A DNA stretch of 64,000 nucleotides from Acidimicrobiaceae bacterium. Lineage in GTDB: Bacteria > Actinomycetota > Acidimicrobiia > Acidimicrobiales > RAAP-2. Positions 35,102-43,678 of this stretch are shown piece after piece; positions within the stretch are counted from its first letter, which is position 1; the number at the start of each line of letters is the position of its first letter. The translations under genes were made by a program, and so were the position numbers. Location: contig PMFN01000020.1 of assembly GCA_003155135.1 (NCBI GenBank), positions 1-64,000 on the forward strand. The letters run 5' to 3'. The notes under the pieces were generated by a model. That model was not told the origin of the DNA. It made no database searches and worked only from the letters and a program-made list of their open reading frames with translations.

Positions 35102-35541
35102 TGGCTCTCCGTGACGCGCCGTTTGCGCAGCCAGGCGCGCGGGTTCTCACCTTCGAGGTCGTGGCCGTGCTCGTCGACGAGGGCCTCGAGAATCCTGAGC
35201 GAGAGCGACGCTTCGTCTTCCTCGCCGATGAGCGAGCCCGCAGCACCCGACGACGCGTCGGCGTGCCTGATGTAGGTGCAGCTGATCTCGATGGTGTCCT
35301 CGGCCGGCCGTTCGAAGCACAGGGCCAAGCGTCCAGTCGTGTCCCCACGGAGCACCGTGAGGCAAAGCTCGTCGACGGCCAGGCGCAGGTCTTCGATCTC
35401 CTCGACGCCGAAGTGGGCTCGCGACGCCACCGTGGCGGCGGTGAGACGAGCGAGCACGGCGAGGTCGGCTCGGACCGGGAGCGAGAGCTCGACGACATCT
35501 TCGGTCACCAGAGTCGCCTGGCGCCCTTCGTCGGTGCTCAC
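35098..35541 (-). CDS. rsbW: Anti-sigma regulatory factor, RsbW-like GHKL protein
   Basis: A 147-residue serine-kinase/anti-sigma factor of the RsbW/SpoIIAB type. The N-box helix EEIEDLRLAVDELCLTVLRG has the general-base E58, but the usual Asn four residues on is T62, as in several divergent actinobacterial members. ATP turnover may therefore be weak. It sits between the anti-anti-sigma factor and sigF with 4-bp overlaps on both sides, so stoichiometric production with sigF is expected. Binding of SigF is inferred from this order. Confidence 0.85.
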   Translation of the reverse strand: MSTDEGRQATLVTEDVVELSLPVRADLAVLARLTAATVASRAHFGVEEIEDLRLAVDELCLTVLRGDTTGRLALCFERPAEDTIEISCTYIRHADASSGAAGSLIGEEDEASLSLRILEALVDEHGHDLEGENPRAWLRKRRVTESQ

Positions 35542-35879
35542 TTGGAGCGCGCCTCGTCGATGGTCGGCGTGATGGTGAACACCTCGGTCAGCCCTGTGAT
35601 CTCGAACACCTTCAAGATGCGCGGTTCGGCGATGACCAGCCGCAGGTCGCCGCCGGCCTCCCGACAGCGCTTGAGCGCGCCCACGAGCACGCCCAGGGCG
35701 GTCGAATCGAGGAACGTCACGCCGAGAAGGTCCACCACCACGGTGGCGTGACCGGCAGCGACGAGCCCTTGGAGCTGCTCACGGAGCCCGGGTGCCGTGG
35801 CGACGTCGATCTCGCCACTCACCGACACGATCGGGACGCCTCCGCGTACTTCCTCGGAAATGTCGAAGGTCTGTTCCAT
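35538..35879 (-). CDS. rsbV: STAS-domain anti-anti-sigma factor, RsbV-like
   Basis: A 113-residue STAS protein. VSVSGEIDVATAPGLREQL is the family N-terminal strand-helix. The phosphorylation site lies in the conserved helix start VTFLDSTALGVLVGALKR, S59. Dephosphorylated RsbV would bind RsbW and release SigF. ATG 35879 is preceded by GAGAGGA; upstream translation is Arg-rich. It is the first gene of the rsbV-rsbW-sigF operon. The upstream region to 36146 holds no obvious sigma-F consensus. Confidence 0.9.
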   Translation of the reverse strand: MEQTFDISEEVRGGVPIVSVSGEIDVATAPGLREQLQGLVAAGHATVVVDLLGVTFLDSTALGVLVGALKRCREAGGDLRLVIAEPRILKVFEITGLTEVFTITPTIDEARSK

Positions 35880-36146
35880 CGGAGTCCTCTCGATCGGTTG
35901 CGTATCCACGATCGAGGGGAAGTCGATTCGACCGCCCCCTCGAACGGAGAGCCTGTGCCGTTGCGGCGCACGCTCTCGGCTTCTTCCACCCTGGCCGGGC
36001 ACTCAATAAAATGTGTATTGCCTGCTGACTGCACCCCTACATTACCGGTCCCTTTGGAAATCAATCCTGGGATCGTGGACGCATCAGCGGAGGCGCATTC
36101 ACCGGTCGCAGTGGTCGACCACGTGAAGCCGTGGGAAGGTGCGCCG

Positions 36147-37166
36147 GTGAAGATCGACGCCAACCTCGTGGGCGTGCCGCTGCACGCCGTGCCGGCCAGA
36201 ACAGCTGCCCTCCTCGACGCCGGGGTCGACGGTGTCTTCGCCGCAGAAGGGCCCAACGACGTCTTCTTCCCCCTCGCGCTCGCCGCATCGGTGCAACGCC
36301 GGGTCGACCTCATGACGAATGCGGCCGTTGCCTTCCCCCGCAACCCCATCCACTTGGCCCATTCGGCCTGGGACCTCCAGGATTTCTCGGGTGGTCGGTT
36401 CCGTCTCGGTCTCGCCACTCAGGTCCGCACGCACATCGAGCGTCGTTTCGGGGTCGAGTGGTCGACGCCGGTCGCACGAATGCGCGAGCTCGTCGGGGCG
36501 CTGCGTGCCATCTTCGCCACGTTCCAAGAGGGCGGGGCGCTGCAGTTCGACGGGAAGTTCTATCGCCACCGTCTCATGACGCCGATGTTCAGCCCGGGGC
36601 CCTTGTCGAGCGGGGCGCCGCCGATCTTATTGGGCGCGCTCGGACCGCAGATGACCGCCATGGCCGCCGAGGTCGCTGACGGTGTCTTGGTGCTGCCCTT
36701 CCACGGCCGACGGTTCCTCGAGGGCGTGACGATCCCCGCCATCAACTCGGGCCTCGAGGCAGCCAATCGCACGAGGGCGGACATCGAGGTGGTGTGCGGG
36801 GCGATCGTCGGAGTGGGCGGCGACGAAGAGGAGCGCCAGAGCGCGCTCGACGGCGTGCGGGGGTTGCTCGGCTTCTACGGGTCGACACCTGCGTACCGCC
36901 GGGTGCTCGATGCCGAGGGCTGGGGGGACCGCCAGCCGGTCCTCCAGCGCGCCGTCCGCTCGGGGGCGTGGTCCGAGCTCGGCGAGCTGGTCACCGACGA
37001 CATGGTCTCGGCGCTTGCGGTCACTGGCTCACCGTCTGCGTGTGCGCAGCAGCTGGTCGAGCGCCTCGGCGGTCTTGCCGACCGCGTGGCGCTCTTCCTC
37101 CCCTTCCAGTGCAGCGAGGAAACGCTGACCCAGCTGGTCGCGGAGTTGCGTGCCGCCTCGGCCTGA
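36147..37166 (+). CDS. F420-dependent luciferase-like oxidoreductase (TIGR03617 type)
   Basis: A 339-residue LLM-class flavin/F420 oxidoreductase. VKIDANLVGVPLHAVPARTA is the family N-terminus. DGVFAAEGPNDVFFPLALAA, AHSAWDLQDFSGGRFRLGLA and PPILLGALGPQMTAMAAEVA follow; the last is a signature of the TIGR03617 branch. GTG 36147 is chosen over upstream GTGs because of this N-terminus and GAAGG 8 nt before it. The presence of F420-type enzymes supports an actinobacterial host. It converges on the WS/DGAT gene with 14 nt between stops. Confidence 0.88.
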   Translation: MKIDANLVGVPLHAVPARTAALLDAGVDGVFAAEGPNDVFFPLALAASVQRRVDLMTNAAVAFPRNPIHLAHSAWDLQDFSGGRFRLGLATQVRTHIERRFGVEWSTPVARMRELVGALRAIFATFQEGGALQFDGKFYRHRLMTPMFSPGPLSSGAPPILLGALGPQMTAMAAEVADGVLVLPFHGRRFLEGVTIPAINSGLEAANRTRADIEVVCGAIVGVGGDEEERQSALDGVRGLLGFYGSTPAYRRVLDAEGWGDRQPVLQRAVRSGAWSELGELVTDDMVSALAVTGSPSACAQQLVERLGGLADRVALFLPFQCSEETLTQLVAELRAASA

Positions 37167-37180
37167 GCTTGGTCGCGAGT

Positions 37181-38719
37181 TCAGCTGCTGGACGTGCCCG
37201 CACCCTCGGATGGCGCAACCGTTCCGGGCCCGCTGCTCGGAGCGGCACCGGCCCAGGTCGCAGGAGATGGCATCCCCGGTCCGAGGTGCAAGGGCATGGG
37301 GAAGGTCTCGGGCGCGAGGCCGGCGGCCTTCAGCTGCTCATCGAGTGCGGCCGGGATGGCGGCCGCGATATCCCAGAGGCGCGGCGCGGCGCGGGCGCAG
37401 GCGAGCAGGCCGAAGTACAGCACGCCTCGATAGCTCATGATCGTGATGTTGAGGCCCATGCCGTCCATCACCGGACCGAAGGGGAACCCCGCCAGCATCT
37501 CGGCGCCCCCGAGGTAGAGGGGGAACTCGGGACCGGGCACGTTCGAGATGACGAGGTTGGCGATAGGACGGTGGCGGTCGGCCAGCCGCATGCGGCTGTA
37601 GAAGCGGCTGGCCAGTGCGAAGACGTTGGGCGTCGCGTGCTCCGCCCAGTTCAACAGCGTGTCGGCCCCGAGTGCCTGGTGCTCCTCTTTCGCCCCCCGG
37701 GTCCCTTCGTGGATGAGGTCCAGGCGCTTGATGGGGTCGGCCTCTTGCACGGGGAGGGCGACGAACATCGCCGAGACCTTGTTGGCGCCACGCACGGCGG
37801 CGAGGTCGGGCGCCACCGAGACCGGCACGACCGCCACGAGCGGGATGTCGGGCAGCTCGTCGCCAGCGTCGAGATAACGGCGGAGCGCCCCCGTGCAGAT
37901 GCCGAGCACGACGTCGTTGACGGTCGTGCCCGTCGCGTTCTTGAGGCGCTTCACATCGGCGAGGCTGGCGGCTGCGTACGCGACCCGCCGCCGCCCGCTC
38001 AGCGCTGAGTTGAAGCTCGTGCGCGGGGCGGTGAGGGGCAGCGCCCCTTTGGGGCCGACCTCGGATTGGCGGACCCGGCGGATACCGAGCAGGGACTGGC
38101 CCGTGCGCCAGACGGTCCTCGTGAAGCCCAGCGGCTCGAGCATGCGCGTGACCAGCGCCTGGGAGATGAGTTCGGCGTTCGACGGGAGCCGGGTGTCAGG
38201 GGTGTGCTCGGGGACGGGCGGCTGGACCGGCGGGTCGGGCTCGAGGTCGAAGAGGACGCCCAAGAGCTCGGCGCCCGAGACGCCGTCCACCGTCGAGTGG
38301 TGCATGGTCGCGATGAGCGCGAGCTTCCCGTTCTCGAGGCCCTCGACGATCCACATCTCCCACAGCGGGTGGTGACGGTCGAGCTGGCGGCTCGCCACGT
38401 CGCCGGCGAACTCGGCGAGCTCGCGCATGCCGCCGGGGGACGGCAGCGCAGCCCGTCGTAGGTGGTTGTCGATGTCGAAGTCAGGGTCGTCCACCCAGAC
38501 CGGGTGCCCGAGCCGTAGCGGTACCTCCACGATGCGCCGCTGGAAGACCGGCATGAGCGGGATCCGAGACCGGATGAGCTCGCGGAGACGCCGGAACGAG
38601 TAGCCACCCGGGACGGTTGACGGGTCGAAGACCGCCGTCATCGACACATGCATGTGCAACGTCGGGCTCTCGACGTAGAGGAAACTGGCATCGAGGCCAG
38701 TCAGACGCTCCGTCACCAT
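37181..38719 (-). CDS. Wax ester synthase/diacylglycerol acyltransferase (WS/DGAT)
   Basis: A 512-residue acyltransferase that makes triacylglycerol or wax esters from acyl-CoA. The catalytic HHxxxDG motif is H140-H141-S-T-V-D145-G146. The N-terminal RLTGLDASFLYVESPTLHMH, PLWEMWIVEGL and C-terminal ANLVISNVPGPEFPLYLGGA are family signatures. The last ~25 residues are Ser/Gly/Pro-rich. ATG 38719 has GGAGGAGGAG immediately upstream. It is divergent from a membrane esterase, fitting a storage-lipid synthesis and turnover pair. Confidence 0.94.
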   Translation of the reverse strand: MVTERLTGLDASFLYVESPTLHMHVSMTAVFDPSTVPGGYSFRRLRELIRSRIPLMPVFQRRIVEVPLRLGHPVWVDDPDFDIDNHLRRAALPSPGGMRELAEFAGDVASRQLDRHHPLWEMWIVEGLENGKLALIATMHHSTVDGVSGAELLGVLFDLEPDPPVQPPVPEHTPDTRLPSNAELISQALVTRMLEPLGFTRTVWRTGQSLLGIRRVRQSEVGPKGALPLTAPRTSFNSALSGRRRVAYAAASLADVKRLKNATGTTVNDVVLGICTGALRRYLDAGDELPDIPLVAVVPVSVAPDLAAVRGANKVSAMFVALPVQEADPIKRLDLIHEGTRGAKEEHQALGADTLLNWAEHATPNVFALASRFYSRMRLADRHRPIANLVISNVPGPEFPLYLGGAEMLAGFPFGPVMDGMGLNITIMSYRGVLYFGLLACARAAPRLWDIAAAIPAALDEQLKAAGLAPETFPMPLHLGPGMPSPATWAGAAPSSGPGTVAPSEGAGTSSS

Positions 38720-38829
38720 GCTCCTCCTCCGACCGCAGCTGCCCGCCGACAGCGTCGGGTCACTACGAGCGTCCCACCTCAGCCCCGCCCCGGCAACACC
38801 CCCGCCTGGTAAGGAGGTGGGACCGGGGT

Positions 38830-38835
38830 CATGAT
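38830..38835 (+). promoter_or_regulatory. -10 element for the membrane esterase (leaderless)
   Basis: CATGAT lies 6 nt before ATG 38842. A perfect-looking AAGGAGGTG is present at 38811-38819 but it is 22 nt upstream of the start and would lie outside the transcript if this -10 is used. Confidence 0.4.
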
Positions 38836-38841
38836 GGTGCG

Positions 38842-40125
38842 ATGGCATACGCCCTGCTCGCCATCGGCGTCCTTGCGCTGGTGCTTGTCGTCAACGCCTA
38901 TTGGCCCGTCCGGCGTGAGCCGATGGCCACCCTCAGCTTCTTCGCCGGCTGGCTCTGCGGGGAGCTCCCGCTCCAGAACCTCGTGGTCACCGTCGTCGTG
39001 GCGGTGGTGTTCGGCGCCCTCGGCGCGCTCGGCTCATGGGCCGGTTGGTTGGGGCTCGTCCTTCTCGTGCTCGCCGCCTGCGGCCTCGTCGGCCTGGCTG
39101 TCCTTGGCGCGCGAGCCACGAGGGTGACCATGGCGGCACTGGCGGCCACGACCGGCGGCGAGATCGCCCTGCCGGCGGCGCCGCCGCCGGCGGCATGGGG
39201 GAGCTGGTGGCGGTTGAGCAGGGCCGTCCCGTTCGCCGGCCGGTCCGTCTCGGTGGTTCGAAACCTTGACTATGCCGGCGACGGCGCCGCCGCTCATCGC
39301 CTCGACGTCCTCTCGCCCCGGACACCAGCGAGCGGCGCACCGGTGATGGTCTACATCCACGGCGGTGCGTGGGTCATCGGCGACAAGCGCGAGCAGGGTA
39401 AGCCGATGATGTTCGAGCTGGTCTCGAGGGGGTGGGTCTGCGTCACGATCAATTACCGGCTCAGCCCGAAGGCGACGTGGCCGGAGCACATCATCGACTG
39501 CAAACAGGCACTTGCCTGGGTCAAGGCTCACATCGCCGAGTACGGCGGCGACCCGGGCTTCGTGGCAGTGAGCGGGGGGTCGGCCGGCGGCCACCTGGCC
39601 GCCCTGATCGCCCTCACTCCCAATGCGCTCGAGTGGCAGCCTGGCTTCGAGGCCGCCGACACCTCGGTCGACGCCTGCCTTCCCTACTACGGCGTCTACG
39701 AGATGACCGGTGACCCAGCGGGGACCGGGCTCCATGGCTCAGGGCTCCTCGAGCTCCTCCAGAGCCGGGTGATGAAGACCACCATCGAGGCCGACCGCCA
39801 ACTGTTCGAGCGCGCGTCGCCGACCTACAGGGTGAACGCCGATGCCCCCCCGTTCTATGTCGCCCACGGCACCAACGACACCCTCGTCCCGGTCGAGGTC
39901 GCGCGCACTTTCGTCGCCGCCCTCCGGAAGGCCTCGTCGGCCCCGGTGACCTACGTCGAGCTGCCACGTGCCCAGCACGCCTTCGACGTCCTCGCTTCCC
40001 TGCGAAGCAGGGCCACCACGATGGGCGCAGTACTGTTCCTCGATTCGATCCGGGCGCCAGCAGCAGCGAGCGGATCGTCGGGGGCGCCGGCCCTCGGGGA
40101 CGCAGCAGGAGATCAGCGGCCCTAG
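38842..40125 (+). CDS. Membrane-anchored alpha/beta hydrolase (hormone-sensitive-lipase family)
   Basis: A 427-residue protein. Residues 1-105 contain two to three hydrophobic helices (VLALVLVVNAYW, LVVTVVVAVVFGALGALGSW, LGLVLLVLAACGLVGLAVLG). The hydrolase domain follows: oxyanion HGGA at 173-176, nucleophile S247 in SGGSAGGH, acid D346 in HGTNDTLVP and H379 in RAQHAF. It is probably an esterase or lipase facing the membrane, divergent from WS/DGAT. The last ~30 residues are Ala/Gly/Ser-rich. Confidence 0.88.
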   Translation: MAYALLAIGVLALVLVVNAYWPVRREPMATLSFFAGWLCGELPLQNLVVTVVVAVVFGALGALGSWAGWLGLVLLVLAACGLVGLAVLGARATRVTMAALAATTGGEIALPAAPPPAAWGSWWRLSRAVPFAGRSVSVVRNLDYAGDGAAAHRLDVLSPRTPASGAPVMVYIHGGAWVIGDKREQGKPMMFELVSRGWVCVTINYRLSPKATWPEHIIDCKQALAWVKAHIAEYGGDPGFVAVSGGSAGGHLAALIALTPNALEWQPGFEAADTSVDACLPYYGVYEMTGDPAGTGLHGSGLLELLQSRVMKTTIEADRQLFERASPTYRVNADAPPFYVAHGTNDTLVPVEVARTFVAALRKASSAPVTYVELPRAQHAFDVLASLRSRATTMGAVLFLDSIRAPAAASGSSGAPALGDAAGDQRP

Positions 40126-40182
40126 GCGGCTGAGGCCCCGGGAGTTTTTCTCCAGCGACGGCGCGCTGGTGGCTTTCTGACG

Positions 40183-40259
40183 TACCATCAGATTTCTGCC
40201 CGGGGGGGATCGAGCCGACCAGGGGTCGGCAGCGTTCGTGCAGGCCTGCGCCGAACCCC
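40183..40259 (+). promoter_or_regulatory. Promoter and structured leader of the ABC transporter operon
   Basis: A -10-like TACCAT lies at 40183-40188. The leader then has a G-run and ATCGA (40202-40213), CAGGGGTC, and a hairpin in which GGGGTCGGC (40222-40230) pairs with GCCGAACCCC (40250-40259) with one bulged A. The same order of elements (GGGGGGATCGA then CAGGGGTC) occurs in the cold-shock gene leader at 49286-49304. AAGGGGGAG precedes ATG 40302. Confidence 0.5.
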
Positions 40260-40301
40260 GGTTCGTGAGCGGTGCGAGGCACTGAGAACAAGGGGGAGTG
40301 G

Positions 40302-41690
40302 ATGTCGAGCGAGGGTCACCACGGGCTCGGGCGCGCCGAGCGATCCCGGCGCACGCCAAGGGCACGTTCCATCATGGTGGGGGCCACTGCGGTCTCGCTC
40401 TTGTGTGCCACCACCACCGTGATCACGCTCTCGGCCCCCGCAGCTGGGGCATCGGGCCTCAATACCACTGGCCCTCCGTGCGCGACCCCGCCTCCGGTGA
40501 CGACCGCAGAGGCCGACTCCACTGTCGGCATCACATCGAACTCGGTCACCGTCGGGAACATCTCGATCCTCTCGGGTCCCGTGCCGGGCCTCTTCCAGGG
40601 AGCGCCCTACGGCGTCGAGGCCTATTTCGACTACATCAACTCGAAGGGCGGCGTGAACGGGCGCCAACTGAAGGTGGACTCCTACGACGACGCGTTCAGC
40701 GGCCAGTCGAACGAGTCCGAGACCACCACCGCCGTGGGCAAGGACTTCGCTCTCGTTGGCAACTTCTCGCTGTTCGACAGCTACGGCTGCAAGGTGCTGG
40801 CGGCCAACCCGGCCGTCGCAGATGTCTCGGTGACCCTCGACCCGGGCACCAACGCCCTGCCCACCGACTTCAGCGCGCAGCCGCTCTCCCAGGGCGCTCC
40901 CGAGGGCCCCTACATCTATCTGAAGAAGAAGTACCCGAAGGCCATCAAGTCCGTCGGCAACCTCGTCTCGAACACCGCGACGGCCATCGCCAACTGGCAG
41001 GGCCAAGAAGCCGTCATGGAGCACCTCGGCTATCACATCTCGTATGTGCGCGACATCAGCCCGGTCGAGACCGACTTCACGACCGACGTCATCAACATGC
41101 GCAACGACCACGTCCAGTTCGTGTACCTGACCGACTTGGACTGGCAGGTGGCTGCCGGGCTCGTCCAGGCCATGAACCAGCAGAACTTCCACCCCCAGGT
41201 GCTGTTCTCGGCGGGACCGGCCTACGCCGACCAGTACATCGCGGCCGCCGGGGGCCCGAGCGCCACCAACGGCCTGTGGCTCGGCCAGGGAACGTCGCTG
41301 TACCTCGGCGAGGACGCAAAGGTCATCCCGGCGGTGAGCACATTCCTCACATGGGTGAAGAAGGACCACCCCGGCTTCACTCCGGACCTCTACACGCTCT
41401 ACGGGTGGGCGTCGGCGCAGTTGTTCGTCCAGGCCTTGCAGGCCGCAGGCAAGAACCCCACGCGTGGCGAGCTCCTCAGCCAGCTCCAGAAGATCACCAG
41501 CTTCTCGGCGAGCAACCTGATCGGGTCATCGAATCCGGCCAAGAAGCTGCCGCCGAACTGCTACATCATGGCCAAGATCGTCAACGGGAAGTACCAACGG
41601 GTCGACGACCCGCCCAACGGTGGCTACCGTTGCGACGCGCCCTACTACTCGATCAATGGCACGCTCCCCGAAGTCAACCCCTCCTCCTGA
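40302..41690 (+). CDS. ABC transporter substrate-binding protein (branched-chain amino-acid/amide type)
   Basis: A 462-residue exported type-1 periplasmic-binding protein (Peripla_BP_6). A twin-basic N-terminal stretch (RSRRTPRARSIMVGATAVSL) is followed by a hydrophobic signal ending near ...SAPAAGASG. It lacks a lipobox Cys, so anchoring is not via a lipid. ITVGNISILSG-type VTVGNISILSGPVPGLFQGA, AYFDYINSKGGVNGRQLKVD and LVGNFSLFDSYGCK mark the two-lobe fold. ATG 40302 follows AGGGGGAG. It heads a four-gene Liv-type operon. The ligand could be an amino acid, amide or short acid. Confidence 0.9.
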   Translation: MSSEGHHGLGRAERSRRTPRARSIMVGATAVSLLCATTTVITLSAPAAGASGLNTTGPPCATPPPVTTAEADSTVGITSNSVTVGNISILSGPVPGLFQGAPYGVEAYFDYINSKGGVNGRQLKVDSYDDAFSGQSNESETTTAVGKDFALVGNFSLFDSYGCKVLAANPAVADVSVTLDPGTNALPTDFSAQPLSQGAPEGPYIYLKKKYPKAIKSVGNLVSNTATAIANWQGQEAVMEHLGYHISYVRDISPVETDFTTDVINMRNDHVQFVYLTDLDWQVAAGLVQAMNQQNFHPQVLFSAGPAYADQYIAAAGGPSATNGLWLGQGTSLYLGEDAKVIPAVSTFLTWVKKDHPGFTPDLYTLYGWASAQLFVQALQAAGKNPTRGELLSQLQKITSFSASNLIGSSNPAKKLPPNCYIMAKIVNGKYQRVDDPPNGGYRCDAPYYSINGTLPEVNPSS

Positions 41691-41731
41691 GCACCGCGGG
41701 GCGCACGGGAATGCGGGGTAGTTGAGAAGCC

Positions 41732-43678
41732 GTGGAGACCTTCCTCTCATTCACGGTCATCGGCATCGTCGCCGGTGCCATCTACGCCGTGACGGCCATG
41801 GGCCTTGTCGTGACCTACACGACGACGGGGGTCTTCAACTTCGCCCAGGGGGCGGTCGGGATGGTCGCCGCCTTCTCGTACTGGGAGCTCACCCAGAGCT
41901 ACCACTGGCCAGTCGTGCTCGCCCTCGTGGTGGTCCTGCTCGTGGAGGCGCCGCTGCTCGGCGCGCTGGTCGAGTTCATCTTCATGCGCCGGATCTACGG
42001 CGCCTCGGCCGACCGGTCCCTCATGGTGACCCTCGGCGTGCTCCTGATCATGGTCGGTGTGGCCACGGCGGTGTGGGGCCAGCAGACGCTGCGGATCGTC
42101 CCGCCCTTCTTCGAAGGCCACGAGGTGACCATCTTCGGTGTCGTTGTCACCTATCAGCAGCTACTGATCGTCATCGTGGCCGTGGTCATCGCCCTCGGCC
42201 TCCGCTTGTACTTCATGAATTTTCGCTCCGGTGTGGCCATGCGGGCAGTCGTCGACGATCCAGAGCTCTTGGCGCTGGCCGGTGTGGCGCCCTATCGCGT
42301 GTCGCGGCGGGGCTGGATGCTCGGCTTCATGCTGGCCGGACTCGCCGGGGTGTTGCTCGCCCCGACCGTCGGCTCCACCGGTCTCAACATCGACACGCTG
42401 ACGCTGCTCGTGGTCAATGGCTACGCGGCCGCTGTGGTAGGACGGCTTCGCAGCCTGCCTTGGACGTTCGTGGGCGGCATCGCGCTCGGACTGGCTGACG
42501 CCTATGCGACGGGCTACCTCCCAGGGCACATCCCCGCGGCGCTGGTCGAGCAGATCGCCACCATCATCCCCGCCGTCTTCTTGTTCGTCGCGCTGCTCGT
42601 CGTGCCGAGCGCCCGGCTGCGGGCCATCGGCCGCATCCCCGTCCACCTGCCGCCGAAGGTGGCCAACGCCCGCCAGTCGCTGGTCGGGTCCGGGCTCCTC
42701 GTGGTCGCCGTCGCCGTGATCTCGGTCGTCGCCGCCGGCTCCACCCTCGCCACGATCAGCCAGGGCATCGCGCTCGGGATCGTGGCGCTGTCACTCGTGC
42801 TGCTCACCGGCTACGGCGGCCAGGTCTCGCTCTGCCAGTACACCTTCCTCGGTGTGGGCGCCTTCACCATGGGCAAGGTGGCTGGCGGGGGCGGCTCCTG
42901 GCTGGGGCTCCTCGCCGCGGTCGGGATCTGCGCCGCCCTCGGCATGCTCGTCGCACTGCCCGCGCTCCGGCTGCGCGGCCTCTACCTGGCGCTGGCCACC
43001 CTCGCCTTCGGGGAGGCCATGTACTACGGCTTCTTCTCCAACTCCTCGATCTTCCCCGGCTACGGCGGCTCGATCACCGTCGGGAGGCTGGCGCTGCCCG
43101 GCACACAGGGGATCGGCGACCGCACCGAGATGATCGAGATCGCCGTGTTCTTCGGCGCCTGCGCCATCGGGGTCCTCGCCCTGCGGCGCAGTGCGTTCGG
43201 TCGCCGCCTCGTGGCCATGAACGACTCCCCGGCGGCCTTCGCCACGTTGGGCATCGACGCGACGGTCACCAAGATGATCGCCTTCGGGGTCTCGGCGGGA
43301 ATGGCCGGGTTGGGCGGGGTGCTCTACGCCGGCGTGCAGGGCTCCATCAGCGCCAACGACGTGGAGCTGTTCGCCAGCCTGATCCTCCTGCTCTTCGTCA
43401 GCATCTGGGGCATCCGCACCACCGCGGGCGCCCTCCTCGCCGGGCTGACCGCCACCATCCTGCCCAGCCTGAGCACGCACCTGCCCCCGGCATGGGCGCA
43501 ACTGAGCGGCCTGGTCGCCGGACTGGGCATCGTGCTGCTCGGCCGTAGCCCAGAAGGCGTGTTGGGCGTGCCGTGGCTGCGCGCGCGAGTGCGTCTGCCG
43601 CTCGGCGACCGAGATGCGCTCGAGCCGAGCGGCGCATTCGGCCAAACGAGTGAAGGGCCAGTCGGTGTCCTCAGCTGA
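41732..43678 (+). CDS. Fused ABC permease LivH-LivM
   Basis: A 648-residue permease in which both inner-membrane subunits are joined. The LivH half (1 to about 300) has GAIYAVTAMGLVVTYTTTGV and VFNFAQGAVGMVAAFSYWEL. The LivM half (about 325 to the end) has GIALGIVALSLVLLTGYGGQ, VSLCQYTFLGVGAFTMGKVA and DVELFASLILLLFVSIWG. The joint lies around RAIGRIPVHLPPKVANARQS. GTG 41732 starts close to GTAGTTGAG. Fused forms occur in other Actinomycetota. The stop overlaps the ATPase start region by 14 nt. Confidence 0.92.
   Translation: METFLSFTVIGIVAGAIYAVTAMGLVVTYTTTGVFNFAQGAVGMVAAFSYWELTQSYHWPVVLALVVVLLVEAPLLGALVEFIFMRRIYGASADRSLMVTLGVLLIMVGVATAVWGQQTLRIVPPFFEGHEVTIFGVVVTYQQLLIVIVAVVIALGLRLYFMNFRSGVAMRAVVDDPELLALAGVAPYRVSRRGWMLGFMLAGLAGVLLAPTVGSTGLNIDTLTLLVVNGYAAAVVGRLRSLPWTFVGGIALGLADAYATGYLPGHIPAALVEQIATIIPAVFLFVALLVVPSARLRAIGRIPVHLPPKVANARQSLVGSGLLVVAVAVISVVAAGSTLATISQGIALGIVALSLVLLTGYGGQVSLCQYTFLGVGAFTMGKVAGGGGSWLGLLAAVGICAALGMLVALPALRLRGLYLALATLAFGEAMYYGFFSNSSIFPGYGGSITVGRLALPGTQGIGDRTEMIEIAVFFGACAIGVLALRRSAFGRRLVAMNDSPAAFATLGIDATVTKMIAFGVSAGMAGLGGVLYAGVQGSISANDVELFASLILLLFVSIWGIRTTAGALLAGLTATILPSLSTHLPPAWAQLSGLVAGLGIVLLGRSPEGVLGVPWLRARVRLPLGDRDALEPSGAFGQTSEGPVGVLS

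Noticed and set aside
38811-38831. Strong AAGGAGGTG followed by ATG 38831
   Set aside because: That ATG opens a frame of Ser/Pro/Arg-rich noise inside the esterase gene. The real start is ATG 38842 in another frame.
40126-40150. Possible terminator after the membrane esterase (GGGAGTTTTTC)
   Set aside because: The T-run is real but the preceding stem is weak and interrupted.
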